From contig JBHGNT010000012.1 in NCBI GenBank assembly GCA_043228905.1, positions 5,952,001 through 6,016,000 on the forward strand: a stretch of 64,000 bases of DNA, written 5' to 3'. The notes under the pieces are model-generated. The model made no database searches. It was given only the letters and a program-made list of their open reading frames with translations, and was not told the origin of the DNA. A program made the translations under genes and the position numbers. Source of the DNA: Azolla caroliniana. Its lineage: Eukaryota; Polypodiophyta. This document shows positions 33,646-45,300 of this stretch, in pieces (position 1 is the first letter of the stretch; each line of letters opens with the position of its first letter).

Positions 33646-34374
33646 TGTAGTGTATTTCGTACACTACGTTAAAAACTTATAAAGTACCGATTTAATAAAT
33701 ATGAATAAATAATAGAAAATATTAAAATATATATAACATGCATAGGGCAAGATTCGAACCTTACACCTCCACGTTAATAATGTAATGTCTTACCATTACA
33801 CTAGCATTTCATTAGTATTAAATAATAGATGTTCCACATAGAAAGGTTAGTTCATCTAGGATAAACTTTAATTAAAAGAAAACGCACGCTAAAAGAAAAA
33901 GCTACACATGCACATCTAGCGTGCATGAACGCTATAGTTGATAAAAAATGCACAAGTTAGAAAAAGCATGATCACTTTAGATAAAGCATATAGTCTATCT
34001 ATATGAAAAGCATGGAGTCTATAGTTAGAGAAGAAAAAGCATGGATTGTGAGGACTCTCTCATCACCATATAAGGATGGGGAGCACAATGTAATAGGTGT
34101 GTGAAATATTTGGGAAATTGGATATATTTCCTAAAACACCAATTAATAAACTATACTCGTGGGATTCACGAGATTTCTATATCTTTCTCTATCAATCTAA
34201 ATACATACTCTTACATAAATATTAATCAATAAAATACATTATACTTGTGGGATTCACAAGTATCTAATCATCTATTCATAATTAGAATCGTCTCAAATTC
34301 TTCCTCTTCCTAGTCCAAAACCCCAGTGGTTCCCACCCAACTCACGGAACGATCTGGCGCCGAAAGACACGATA
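33646..34374 (+). mobile_element. Solo LTR related to the Gag-only element, inside Copia-A gag
   Basis: The LTR begins TGTAGTGTATTTCGTACACTAC and ends CCGAAAGACACGATA. It matches the 790-bp LTRs at 16784 and 19625 along its length with substitutions and a shorter middle. No internal region remains. Flanking 4-mers (GTGT and GCGG) no longer match well, so this insertion is old. Confidence 0.85.
33740..33806 (-). ncRNA. Antisense tRNA-like segment in the solo LTR
   Basis: The minus strand has TAGTGTAATGGTAAG (A-box-like) and AAGGTTCGAATCTTG (B box with pairing T arm), ending CCCTATGC, at the same LTR position as in the young element. Confidence 0.55.
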
Positions 34375-34799
34375 GCGGTATGTACAAGGGAGAATACGCC
34401 GTCATTTTATGACTTACAGTCGATGCTCCTTGTAGAGGAGAACCACACCGGTGCGTCAACAAGTGCACCCACCGACAGACGGATGCTGTACATGGAGGCG
34501 GATCGACCCCATGGGCATGGTGGACGAGGCGGGTCGGCTCGCAATGGTAGCGGCCAGCAAGAGCAGGACCGAAGGCATAGAGAACGTGCCGACAGTAGTT
34601 CCGAACCCTCCACAAGCAGGGGGAGTCAAGGCGGCGCTGGAGGCCGGCAAGCAAAGGCCGATATGGAATGCTGGTACTGTGGTAAAAAGGGCCATAGAGA
34701 AAGAGAGTGTTGGAAGAAGCGCGCCGATTTGGACAGATCCAGATCCGGCAAGGCCGACAGAGAGAACCGACAATACTCGCACTACACAGAAGGATCGGG

Positions 34800-35760
34800 A
34801 GGATCCAAAACCGGATGCAGGTGCGGTTTACACAACTTGGGTGCTTCATCGAGGAAGAGGGCCAGATTATTGTGCAAGGGCGCAGAGATGGGAGGATGTT
34901 CATCCTCGACACCAATGACATCGGCACCGCTTTGTTCGCCAAAGGAAAGAAGATTGAATCGGATATTGATCTCTGGCACAAGCGGATCGGCCATGTCAAT
35001 TACCGGAGGCTTCAAGACCTGTAGACGAAACAAGTTGTTTTCAGTTTGCGGAAGTTCAGTGGCCGGAAGGTCCAAATATGTGAAGCCTACCAACTCGGGA
35101 AGCAACACCGGCTTCCATTCCCCACTGAACGAAACCATAGCTGTAACAAGCTCGACCTTATTCATTCGAATGTATGGGGACCGGCATAGAACGTTAGTCT
35201 TGGCGGGAGTTGATACTTCGTCTCCTTCATTGACGACTACAACCGGCACACATGGATCTACCTCATTGAGCGGAAGATCGAAGTCTTCGAGTGTTTCCGG
35301 AACCTACAAAGCTTGGTTGAACGGGAAACGGAGCGGAAGATCAAGTGCTTGCGGTCAAATGGTGGAAAAGAATATTTTTCCGGCCAATTCAATAGTTATC
35401 TGCAGCAAAAAGGAATTCGGAGAGAGTTCAACTGCAGATACACACCGGAGCAAAACGTTGTGGCCGAGAGGATGAACCGGTTGATTATCGATGCGGCAAG
35501 GGCAATGCTGGAGGAGAAGAGCATGCCTCATTTCTACTGGGTTGAGGTGGTTCGGATGACCGTCTATATCCAAAACCGAATCGGTGACAAGGTGTCAGCA
35601 CATGAGCTATATTTCGGGCGCAAGCCGAATTTGAGGCACCTTCGGATATTCGGTAGCATAACATATTTGCAATACCAGATGAGAAGCGGAGGAAGCTAGA
35701 TCCAAAGTTGGAGAAATGCATCCTCGTCGGTTACTGGCATGGGCAAAAGGGGTATAAGTG
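34800..35760 (+). pseudogene. Copia-A pol: GAG-pre-integrase and integrase
   Basis: Pieces in three frames show IDLWHKRIGHVNYRRLQDL, an integrase middle with KCLRSNGGKEYFSGQFNSY, a third catalytic segment YTPEQNVVAERMNRLI, and FGRKPNLRHLRIFGS. Multiple frameshifts are present. Confidence 0.8.
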
Positions 35761-35929
35761 TTATAACCCCGAGACAAAGTAGGTCCGAGTTAGCCGGGAT
35801 GTTGAGTTTGATGAGACGACATCATGGTATGCCTTACCGGCTCCGACTTCCGACCCTGACCCGATACTGGAGGATGAGGCTAGTGAGCTTGAACCGGTCT
35901 AGTTAGAAGACGAAGGGTTCGAGACTCTA

Positions 35930-37710
35930 GATGTGAGTCCGGAATCGTTTCGGTTGAGCGGGCCGAACGAGCGACTAGGTCAGACAAACCAGTCAGAAGA
36001 TGAACCGGTGAGTAGTGGAGACTCTGCCGTGTTCCCCCCGCGCAAGGAACCGAGGAGACGGTTCACGCGCAAGGAAAAGGGGAAGAGGAAGATGCCGGAG
36101 CACGAGACCGGAAATGGTGAGTCAGATTAGACCGGATCCGACTCCGAAAAAGAAGAAGGCGGATCGTCGGCAACGAAGACCGAACCGGCCAAGAAGGGCC
36201 TCAAACCGATACGTTACGCCGGTCTTCCCGCTAGAAGAACCCCGTGAAGTGGTACAAGTACGATGAGTACATGGCGCATCACTATGCGCACATGACCAAG
36301 GTGGCAGAAGTGCGTGAGCTGAGAGGTACGCAGAAGCGGCAAAGGACGCAAATTAGCGTGCCGCTATGGAGGAAGAAATGCGGGCACTTGATGCCAACGA
36401 CACATGGGACCTAGTTGACCCTCCCCGACATTGTAAACCGATCGGATGTAAGTGGGTGTACAAGGTAAAGTACAATGCCGACGGTTCGGTTAACCGGTAC
36501 AAGGCCCGGTTAGTGGCGAAGGGATACACACAGACCCACATAATCGACTACGACAAGACCCTCCCTCCGGTAGCGAAGATGATGACGGTTCGTGTGGTGC
36601 TGGTAGTTGCTGCGGCAAGGGGGTGGCATCTTCACCAGATGGACGTGAAGAATGCATTTCTTCAAGGCGATCTTGAAGAAGAGGTCTTTATGACCCAACC
36701 CCCCGGTTTCTAGTCGGCGGTATGTCGTCTGAAGAAGTCACTTTATGGTCTGAAGCAAGCCCCCCGAGCTTGGAATGCGAAGATCACACATCGGTTGCGT
36801 AAGATGGGCTTTGCGACCTCCAAGTCCGACTCTTCGTTGTTCATCCGGCAAGGTCCAGACGGTCCGGTTTGCATCTTGCTGTATGTTGATGATCTAGTCA
36901 TCACCGGACCCGGACTCGATGAAATCATCCGAGTCAAGTCCCAGCTGTCGGACGCATTTGAGATGAAGGACCTCGGGGACCTTCACTATTTCCTTGGGAT
37001 CGAGTTGATCCGAACCCTCGACGACATATTGCTCTCACAAAGACACTATATGTTGAATATGCTGTACAAGTTCGGCATGACAGAATGCCAACCAATCTCC
37101 ACACCCCTGGACCAGAACCAGAAGCTCCGTCCTGACTCCGGACCGGCCTGTGATGAGAAGCGGTTCCGACAAATTGTTGGAAGCCTTATATATTTGACAA
37201 TCACCCGACCCAACATCAGTTATCCGGTCGGTGTGATCAACCAATATATGCTGAAGCCGACCATGGAGCACCTTCTTTGCACGCATCGAATTTTGCGATG
37301 TGTGAGCGACACGAAGGACCGTGGACTGTTATACCGACATGGTATAACCGAAGAGCTAGTCGGCTACACCGATGCCGACTGGGCCGGCGATGCATCGGAT
37401 CGCCGATCCACCTCCAGCTATATGTTTCCCTTGGTAGCGTGACTATTGTGTGGAGCAACAAAAAGCAGCCAACAATGGCCCTTTCAAGCATTGAGGCTGC
37501 ATACCGAGGCGCTACCGTTGCCACCTGTGAAGCCATTTGGCTTCGGCGACTGCTGCAAGACCTGCGGATCGAGGTGCCGACCCCAATCCTGATCTACTGC
37601 GACAACATAAGCAACATGCAGCTCGTCAAGAATCCCGTATTCCATGCTCGCACAAAGCACACAGAGCCGACTGGAAGAAGAAGGCCAAGACCTGGACATG
37701 GTCCGATGTG
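35930..37710 (+). pseudogene. Copia-A pol: linker, reverse transcriptase, RNase H
   Basis: A linker (SFRLSGPNERLGQTN) is followed by RT blocks [39 protein letters not shown], a palm with intact YVDDLVITG, LSQRHYMLNMLYKFGM, and RNase H blocks YTDADWAGDASDRRSTSS and YCDNISNMQLVKNPVFHART. At least three frameshifts and one stop after QPPGF break it. Copia-C (41317-42483, 60030-60348, 61314-61640, minus strand) is a close relative. Confidence 0.85.
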
Positions 37711-38110
37711 GTGAAGGGCCTGGAACCGGAAGACGAATCGGGAGCGACCGATTCGGACAAGAGCTGGAACGAATCGGAGACAACCGATTCGGTTCAACAG
37801 ACGGATTCAGAAGAACCGGATCAATTCAAGGCCAAGAGGACGAGAAGGCAGCGAAAGTCGACGCCAACACGAAGGAATCGACGAATCGGCACTTAGCGTC
37901 GAAGTCACAACAGCAAGGGAGCTGAAATAGGCCTGTTGACTAGACAAGCCGATCAAGGAGGTCGAGGTGCGCAGAATCAGAAGGGTTGTGGCAAACGGAA
38001 CCGGACCGGATGAGGAGCGCGATCAAGGCGGAGTGACGTCAAAAGGAGCCGGGTGGAAGGACCGGTTGCCACGGAGTTTGACATTACGATCCAACCTCAA
38101 GTTGAGCTTG
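37640..38110 (+). pseudogene. Copia-A C-terminal extension
   Basis: Downstream of RNase H are KKKAKTWTWSDVVKG, an acidic TDSDKSWNESETTDS segment and a basic TRRQRKSTPTRR tail, then non-coding sequence to the polypurine tract. The extension is shared with the relic at 8193-8546 but not with Copia-D. Function unknown. Confidence 0.6.
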
Positions 38111-38118
38111 AGGGGGAG

Positions 38119-38563
38119 TGTTGAGCGGCAAGCTCAACTGGATCCGGATCGGCTGAATAAGCCTGAGCCAGATCGGCATCCGGAAGGATGAGCCGGATCG
38201 GTGAGCTGGTGACCAAGTGAGCCGGTGAGTTGGGGAGCCGGTTAGCCGGATCAAGCAGTAACCGAAAGCCTAGTAGCAGCCTAGACTACTAGGTAGTTAA
38301 TGTTTCGTAGATAGTGTCAGATGCTTGTGTGAGGATTGAAGTACATTGTACTTTTGTCAGTCCTCTTAGGACTTGTATAAATAGTGTTGTTGAGCACGTT
38401 GTATGTATAGAGAATTTTACAGAGTTGTTGATAATAGATTTAAATTGTTCTGCTCTTTCTCTATCTCTCCTGCGTACCTTCTGTGTGTTAATCTCTCTCT
38501 CTCTCTCTTTGTTGCTATCTGGCTAAGCCGGTTGTCTAACGCTTCCGCAACTTCGTTTTTACA
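38119..38563 (+). repeat. 3' LTR of Copia-A (445 bp), uninterrupted
   Basis: TGTTGAGCGG to GTTTTTACA, preceded by GAGGGGGAG. TATAAATAG lies near 38376. It contains GTTGTCTAACGCTTCC, the sequence into which E1 inserted in the other LTR. Confidence 0.9.
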
Positions 38564-38569
38564 TAGATA

Positions 38570-39939
38570 TTTCGTAATCTACGAGCTTATACACCCCACA
38601 ACATAAAATGCTAGAAGCAATAATAACATCCCCATTGGACAAATCATGAACTGTACACCTGTCATCAATGAATTTAACAACCAAGCCAACCTTGGCTAAT
38701 GCTAAAACTGACAACAGAATTTTCTTGATCCTTGGCACAAACAAAGCATCTGACAAGATGAAAGGACTACCATCAGCAGTAGTCAAAATGATCTGAAACA
38801 CCCATAACTGGATAATATGAGTTGTTGGCGCATGTGACAATATTTCCTGTAGGGGTAGGCTCCAATGAAGTGAAGGAATTGCGCTATGAGGTAATATGTT
38901 TGGTTGCCCCATTGTCGAAGTACCAAACATCTGATTGTACAACAAACATACATTGTTCAACTGAAGATGGGTCAAAACTGCAAACAATACTAAATGCCCA
39001 TTCTTCATTCTGCACAAGATTTGCAGACTTTGTTTTTTGGTGCAGAGACTTCTGCAACAACGAGGTCTGCCTCCTTTTTCTTTGCCTCTTTTGCAGCCAA
39101 ATTTGGACAGTTCTTCATAATATGATAAATTCCTTTACAATATTTGCAAAATAGTTTTTTTTCCGCTCTTGTTTTTTTTCATTCACTTGTGAATTATTAG
39201 CAAATCTTTGCTTGCTAGCAAAAGAGTTCCATTTACCTTTGCCCTTCTGACTAGCTAGGAAAGCTTGATTTGCAACACGCATAATAGATTTGTTTTTCCT
39301 AGACTGATCTTCTATTACAAAACAGAGACTAGCTCCTTTCAGCATTAAATGAAGATTAGAAGCAAAACTTTGATATGAATCAGGAAGACCATTTAGAACA
39401 GTCTACACAAGTGAACTATATGGTATCATTTCATCAGTAGAAATTAATTGTTCCTTTAAATCTTTGATTTTTGTAAGAAAACTGACCATAGAATCACCTT
39501 CATTCATGTGCTCACTCTCCAATTGTTTTCGGAGATAAGCAACACGAGCCTCATTTCTTGCTTGGTACAAAGTGGTAAGAGTATCCCAAGCATCCTTTGC
39601 TGTCTTCCAAGAGCGAATATGGGAAATAATGGCACGTTTCATAGACAATGCTATCAAAGCATGAGCCTGAGCATCTCTGCCATCCCAACAAAGTTGCTCT
39701 GCAATTGGTACAACAAAAACTTTAGCATGGGCATGAGCAGGATGATCAACATCCTCAACAGAATCAGTACCATCAACATTTGTGTTCTCAACAGAATGTT
39801 TTTCTGCCCCTTGAACCACATTCAACAACCCAGTTGCTACTAATACATGGCACGTCATATAAGCCCAGAGAGGGTAATTTGTTCCATCCACTTTATCCTC
39901 AACAGCAAGCATCCGAAATACATCATTGCTCTTAGCCAT
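38570..39939 (-). pseudogene. Copia-B gag and protease region
   Basis: The minus-strand gag starts MAKSNDVFRMLAVEDKVDG and includes NYPLWAYMTCHVLVATGL and TLTTLYQARNEARVAYLR (39939-39403). A short Lys-rich zinc-knuckle region with CxxC remnants follows near 39100-39350. A protease-like segment (FILSDALFVPRIKKILLSV) lies at 38900-38600. Frame breaks separate them. The right limit of Copia-B is unclear. Confidence 0.8.
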
Positions 39940-40294
39940 GGCCGTGGACTGAACACGTTTTGATGTAAAAAATGGATTGTTGAATGAATAAAAGGGAATA
40001 ACGTACCTCTTTGACTTGAAAGATGAACAAGCGAAGAGAAAAGGGAAGCAAGTATGATTTCTGAGGGTTATAGGAATGTCTTGGAAGACTCAAGGAGTCT
40101 TTTTCTAGGATTGAATTGATTTGGAAGCAGAAAAAAATCACAACTGAAACTGCGTGGAAGAAGAAAACATGCAAAAATTTGTTTTTCAACAGCAGAAAAA
40201 AACCACCATAGATGGCGCAGACGGATTGCGTATGAGAGTCGTTGCCTTGATGTTACATCCATCCATGCATCCTTATGCATTATAAAATCCAACT
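39940..40294. other. Unassigned sequence between Copia-B gag and a gypsy gag fragment
   Basis: This is where a Copia-B 5' LTR and primer site should lie, but no match to the 3' LTR at 8640-8898 and no methionine-tRNA primer site was found. Nothing else is recognised. Confidence 0.4.
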
Positions 40295-40300
40295 TCATGT

Positions 40301-40657
40301 ATGGTAGATTGAACATTGGAAGTTCCTAGCTTGCATGAGGCTGGCCTTAGAAAAGGTGTTAGCATACCAATGGAATTGTAAATGGATGATAAGTCGAATT
40401 TGATTGATGAAGCTACGAAGATACGCCCTTGTGACGTTGAATTTGTTGGGTAGGCTAACGGTTGGTTCGAAGACATATGGATAAGAAGAGGAAGTGGTTG
40501 GGCTAGGTGTTGACGACGGTTGTGGCTCGACGGGTGGTGGGTTTCTTGATGTGCTGGATTGAAGCTCTCTTAATGATTCCCGAAGGATTTCATTTTCGAG
40601 TTGAAGTTGTTGCAAAGTTGCCATTACTTGGTTTAGATTGTCGACAGAGTCGGACAT
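40301..40657 (-). pseudogene. Ty3/gypsy gag, N-terminal fragment
   Basis: Starting at an ATG, the frame reads MSDSVDNLNQVMATLQQLQ, a coiled N-terminus, a Pro/Ser-rich linker and then FINQIRLIIHLQ, and breaks off. This layout is typical of gypsy Gag proteins. The family LTR remnant lies directly upstream (40689-40945). Confidence 0.6.
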
Positions 40658-40688
40658 GGTAACAAGAAGAGGGGAAAGTGAACAAACT

Positions 40689-40945
40689 GTCATAGACGAG
40701 TATAATAGACTAGAACCAATACGAGACTAAGAACTAGGAGAGAGAGAAAGAAACAAAACTTATGATTTCGTAATTGGTGTTGTTCACCTTGATTAGAATC
40801 AAGGTGCACCTGAGTATTTATACAAGAAGGTAGAGGTATGTATGCCAATTAGAAATAGAGAATGCATGAGGATGCATGCAAGCTAGGAACAAAGAATGCA
40901 TGAGGATGTATGCAAGCTAGGAATAGAGAATGCATGCAAGCTAGG
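40689..40945 (-). mobile_element. Partial LTR of the gypsy family seen at 7694-8137
   Basis: The segment begins TGTCATAGAC on the plus strand and shares the GGTGTTGTTCACCTTGA block and a minus-strand TATAAATA box with the solo LTR at 7694. The distal part is replaced by imperfect ~45-bp repeats (AATGCATGAGGATGCATGC). Confidence 0.6.
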
Positions 40946-40949
40946 AACC

Positions 40950-41316
40950 TTGATTGAGGCATGGATACTATTATTGTAGGCAAATTCTGCCATGGCAAGG
41001 TAGTCCAACCAATCCTCTTGTTGGTAGCTGACTATACACTGGAGGTATTGTTCGAGGATTTGGTTGACTCTTTCTGTTTGACCATCAATTTGAGGTTTGT
41101 ATGTTGTTGACAAGTTCACAGAAGTCCCAAATGTCTACAGATTCTGTAGTCGCTAGAAGTGCGAGATAAATTGAGGACCTCGATCAGAGGTGACATCCTC
41201 GGGTAAGCCATTTAGACGAACGACATTTTTCAGAAAAAGGTATGCCATCTCCTCCCCCGAAATGGTTTTTGATGATGGGACAAAGTGAGCCATCTTCGAA
41301 AACTAATCGACAATCA
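40950..41316 (-). pseudogene. Ty3/gypsy integrase fragment
   Basis: The minus strand includes [20 protein letters not shown] with the catalytic Glu and [20 protein letters not shown], a standard gypsy integrase segment. Upstream are weaker matches in other frames (TSDRGPQF). Truncated on both sides. Confidence 0.75.
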
Positions 41317-42483
41317 CTATAGCCCAAACATCTCTGAAAAGTGCTGCAACTTGTCCAGTCCAAGCGCCTTGGTGAAAATGTCGGCAACCTGCCGATCGAC
41401 GTGAACATAACGGAGGTTGACTTCACCGCTCAGGACCCGCTCATGCACAAAGTGATAATGCACTTCTATGTGCTTCGTGCGAGCATGGAATACCGGGTTC
41501 TTGGCAAGTTGCATGCTGCTAGTGTTGTCACAATAGATCAGAAATGGAGTGGGAACTTCGACTTGCAGATCCTGCAGTAGCCGCTTGAGCCATATAACCT
41601 CACATATCGCAACGATGACTCCTCTATACTCAGCCTCGGTGCTCGACAGGGCCACTATCGGCTGCTTCTTGCTGCTCCATGCTATCGCTGCACTCCCAAG
41701 TGAGAACATAAACCCTGATGTCGACCGACGATCCGTGACATCGCTGGCCCAATTAGCATAAGTATAGCCGACCAGTTGTTTGGCTATGCTGTGCCGGTAC
41801 AACAATCCTTGATCCTTCGTGTCGCTCACATATCTCAATATTCAGTGCATGCACTAAAGGTGCTTGATAGTCGGTCTCTGCATGAATTGATTTATCACGT
41901 CAAACGCATAGCTAAGATCGGGTCGAGTGATTGTTAAGTATATCAGGCTTCGACAATTTGCCAAAACCATTTCTCATTGGAGGCTCCTCCCGAGTAAGGA
42001 CGAAGCTTCAAGTTTCTATCGAGAAGAGTGGTGACAGATCGACAATCCGTCATCCCGAACTTGTACATCATATTCAAAACATAATGTCGTTGAGTGAGCA
42101 ATATTCATCTCAAAGGCAACTGAAAACTAGAATTTTACTCGGCTGATTTTAGCAAGGTTGGGGCCGGTGACAACCAGGTCATCCACGTACAACAATATGC
42201 ACATCGGACTATTTGGACCTCTTCGGATGAACAAGGGAGAGTCAGACTTCGATACCTCAAACCCCATCTTATGCAACGATTGTGTGATTTTGGAGTTTCT
42301 AGCTTGTGGAGCGTGTGTGAGATCGTAAAGTGACTTCTTTAGCTGTCATACTGCTGACTTGTTCAACTCAGACTAAAAACCGGGGGGTTGGACCATAAAT
42401 TCCTATTCTTCAAGGTCTCCTTGAAAGAACATGTTCTTCACAGATCCATCTGATGGAGATGCCACCCCCTTGCTACTACTAGC
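41317..42483 (-). pseudogene. Copia-C RNase H and 3' half of reverse transcriptase
   Basis: RNase H (ALSSTEAEYRGVIVA, YCDNTSSMQLAKNPVFHART, VADIFTKALGLDKL) lies at 41838-41317. RT pieces with YVDDLVVTG lie upstream to 42483 in several frames. The RT continues past E2 at 60030-60348: removing E2 with one target copy gives [15 protein letters not shown] in frame, equal in length to [15 protein letters not shown] of Copia-A. Confidence 0.85.
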
Positions 42484-42487
42484 ACTA

Positions 42488-42511
42488 GGGTCGAAGCATG
42501 CTACGGTGTAC
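42488..42511 (+). repeat. Left terminal inverted repeat of E2
   Basis: GGGTCGAAGCATGCTACGG followed by TGTAC. A TTTAGTACTAAA palindrome follows at about 42529, matching TTTAGTACTAA near the right end at 59941. Confidence 0.82.
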
Positions 42512-42739
42512 CAACTTTCGGCCAAAAATTTAGTACTAAATCGAGGAAGAAAATAAACATAAAAAATTGAAAGTAAAACAATTAGTGCAGAAAATAGTGG
42601 ATTATCATCCATTGAATGAGGTAACAAATTCAATACGAATGTACAAAGATATTATACTTCACAATCAAAGTGTCCCAAGGCCGTATTTAATACATTAACT
42701 ATAACTTCATTCTCCTAGGTAGAGTTGTACGAAAGCAGA

Positions 42740-42873
42740 TGTTACGGGCATGACCATTTAATATCCCGTGGTGAGAATTTACCATAGTATTCTTTACACG
42801 TGGATAAGTGTGAGGGTATAGAATACTACGGTAAATTCTCACCACGGGATATTAAATGGTCATGCCCGTAACA
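42740..42873. mobile_element. Fold-back MITE-like element (134 bp)
   Basis: Two 54-bp inverted arms with one mismatch (TGTTACGGGCATGACC...TAGTATTCT) flank a ~26-bp loop. The outermost CGGG/CCCG is bordered by TA on each side, which would fit a TA target, but the inverted arms make the exact duplication ambiguous. No coding capacity. Confidence 0.75.
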
Positions 42874-42918
42874 ACAGACCTGGAGAAGGTTTCGAATGTG
42901 TCAGTTGGTCAATCTCTG

Positions 42919-42990
42919 TCTGTCTGTCTGTCTGTCTCTCTGGTATGGGTAGTCGAACGTGTCAGTTGGTCAGTCTCTCTCTCTCTCTCA

Positions 42991-43032
<42 letters not shown>

Positions 43033-43047
43033 CTCTCTCTCTCTCGA
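42919..43047. repeat. Compound microsatellite (TCTG)n (TC)n (AC)n (TC)n
   Basis: A run of CTGT/TCTG units is followed, after a duplicated GTGTCAGTTGGTCA segment, by TC, CA and TC dinucleotide tracts at the 5' break of the LINE fragment. Confidence 0.95.
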
Positions 43048-44293
43048 TATGGTACCTCGTGAGCATCTTTGGAGGCGGATGGAAGAACTTGAGGTGCCAA
43101 GTGAATATATGCTTGCAATTTCCCGAATATATGAGAAGGTTATATGTTGTGTGCGTATGAGAGATAGACTTTCAAATATTTTCAATAGCACTATTGGTGT
43201 TAAGCAAGGATGCCCACTCTTACCAACATTATTTGCTCTATGCATTGAGGAATTAGAAGAAATGGTTACCAAGTTTGTAAAGGAAGAATGTGTTGAAGAA
43301 GTTGCCATTGGGAATGTTGTGATTATGCTTTTGTTATATGCGTATGATGTAGTGCTTTTTGCAAATAGTTTAGGAGATGCACAAAAGCTTATGAAGGCAT
43401 TGGAAATTTTTTGCATGCATACTAGATTAAGTGTCAATAGCTCTAAAACAAAGATTATGCTTGTGAAGAGTCAAAAAAGAGATAAACCATGCATTATGTA
43501 CAACAATGAGCCACTTGAATGTGTGGAAAGCTTCAAATATCTTGGCCTTGAAGTTCCTTCAAATCATAAATGGAATGAATGTGCTACACGCCGCTTAGAG
43601 GCGGGTAAGCGAGCATATTATGCATTTGAGAACACATGCAATCTTGGAGATATTAAGTGTTGGGTCCTCAAGAAATATCTTTTTAACACTTTGGTGACCC
43701 CAGTTCTTCTCTATGGTGTGGAAGTATGGGGAGGTAGCATCCCTACATCTACGTGGAAAGAGTTTGAAAATGTCCAAAAACATTTTCTTACAAAGTTTCT
43801 ACAAGTTAAGAAACAAACGCCCTACACACTCCTCCTTGAGACAGGATTGCTTCCCATTGAGATCATGGCCATGGAAAGAGTTGTTGAATACATGCTTAAG
43901 GTTCAAAAAAGCCCCTCACATCGATGTCCTAGAATTGCATGGGAAGCAAGCAAAAAGATCCAAAAGACGCATAAAAGCAAAATTTTGTGTTCCAGTTGGA
44001 TGCAAGATTTAGAAAAATGGTTTGGTAAATGGGATGCAAGACACTTGCTTCATGATGCGTCATTAGATTCCTTTGTAAATGAGGCATTTTTGCAACACCA
44101 ATGTATCATGACATGGGACAAATGTGGTGGCTCACGCTTCACACATTATACTACAAATGTTGCACCTAACTACAAAACCGTATTCTTTGCAAAACGGGGA
44201 AGCCGTACACATCGATACATGTTAGAGCCCATTCCGATATCTGCCATTCGAACCATTGCTTCCATGCGACTTAGCTCACACGCATTGAGATGA
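43048..44293 (+). pseudogene. 5'-truncated LINE reverse transcriptase
   Basis: A frame of about 415 residues begins within the RT (DMVPREHLWRRM) and shows IGVKQGCPLLPTLFALCIEE, the catalytic box as LLYAYDVVLF, where the first Asp of YADD is Tyr, and then VNSSKTKIMLVKS and FKYLGLEV. The downstream thumb and C-terminal region (LVTPVLLYGVEVWGG) follow to a stop at 44291. The altered catalytic box means it is inactive although the frame is open. The 3' tail extends to about 44590 with no clear poly(A). It lies inside E2. Confidence 0.82.
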
Positions 44294-44589
44294 GAGACGG
44301 GGCGTTGGGGCACAAGCGATGAGAGTGGCTGACTATGTACACTTTGCCCTAAACAAGTTTGAGATTTTGAGTTATCACACTTTGATACAATGCTCTGCCT
44401 TTGATCATATTCGACCATGCTCTCCATATCTCTTCGATCGATCCCAATGCTTGCACGAATTTCTCTTACAACCACGATGTGCACTCTTGATTGCAACATT
44501 CATTGGTAAAGTTCTTGAACATCGAGAGTTGGTACTCACCTTCACACGTATCACGTGAAATGTAATATTTTTGGTCTCATAGGTCATAT

Positions 44590-45300
44590 TTTACCTCCGA
44601 AGACGATAATATAATCTATCTATCTCTTCTGTCTCAAAGTTGTCAGTCAAAAAGTGACAGAAAGTTAGAAATCAAACACATATCTATTACCTATCTCTCT
44701 CTTTCTCTCTCTCACCCCACCTTCGATTCTCTGTTTCCCCGCGTAATTCTTGTTGTGTTCCCTCTGTGCCTGATTTTTGTTGTTGTTTCCCTACGATCTC
44801 TGAACTCTGTATATGCAGAGATTGTTATTTCCCCTCTATGCTCGTTGTTCTTGTTGTTGATGTACTTTCTCTGTGTATGCTCGTTTATCTCCTCTGCAGC
44901 AGCCTTGTCAACAACCTCTTGCATATAGGTGATTTTCACGGCTTGGTATGCTCCCAAGGTGAAGAAATCAACACAGTGTGGTACCTATGCCTTGACCTTG
45001 GCTTCATTTGCCTTCGACCCATCGTTCCATCTGCAACTTGTACGACCTCCACGTATTCTCTGTGCTGCAGTTTTAGGGTTTGATTATTCATATTCTATGT
45101 GTTGCATGCCCAACTGGTATGTTTTCGTTTTCTTTGTGTTTCTTGTCCGTCTGTTTTTATTTGGTGTGTGTTTGATAGGGATGAGTTTTATCCGACTGTT
45201 TAGGGTTTTTGTGTGTTTGACATGGCTTGTACATGCAACTTAGATTGAGTTGGCTATGATGATTTGCTGGTTGTTGATGGTATTTTGATGAGTTTTCTTC
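44590..45300. other. E2 leader region before the accessory gene
   Basis: Pyrimidine-rich sequence with repeated TGTTGTTGATG/CTCTGTGTATGCTCG blocks and AGGGTTTGATTATTCA, resembling the AGGGTTT-containing intron of E1. A first exon of the accessory gene may lie here but was not resolved. Confidence 0.35.

Larger units (their letters stand above)
33144..34790 (+). pseudogene. Copia-A gag, split by a solo LTR
   Basis: The ATG at 33144 opens IPVEKLDRSNYASWSYKMH followed by an in-frame TAG where Gln is expected. The gag domain continues in 33216-33645 (DAKTLKEAWRNLKKVF, LRQELSNVRQKDMSVADY). After the LTR at 33646-34374 the frame resumes (CTRENTPSFYDLQSMLLVEE) and reaches a CCHC knuckle CWYCGKKGHRERECW near 34670. 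Frame breaks follow, and most of the protease is missing. Confidence 0.8.
21925..38563 (+). mobile_element. Copia-A: degenerate full-length Copia holding E1 and a solo LTR
   Basis: The 5' LTR (21925-22316 continuing at 33028-33051) and 3' LTR (38119-38563) begin TGTTGAGC and end TTTTTACA. Flanks read ATAGA/TAGA on both sides, with the exact duplication ambiguous by one base. Internally there are a methionine-tRNA-type primer site, gag, a CCHC knuckle, integrase, RT, RNase H, a unique acidic/basic tail and a polypurine tract GAGGGGGAG. Frameshifts and stops are many. It inserted into Copia-B between the protease and pre-integrase regions. Confidence 0.85.

Noticed and set aside
34423-35475. 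A 350-codon plus-strand frame in Copia-A as one protein
   Set aside because: Only its first part matches Copia (CCHC knuckle); the rest is the wrong frame, since integrase motifs appear in other frames.
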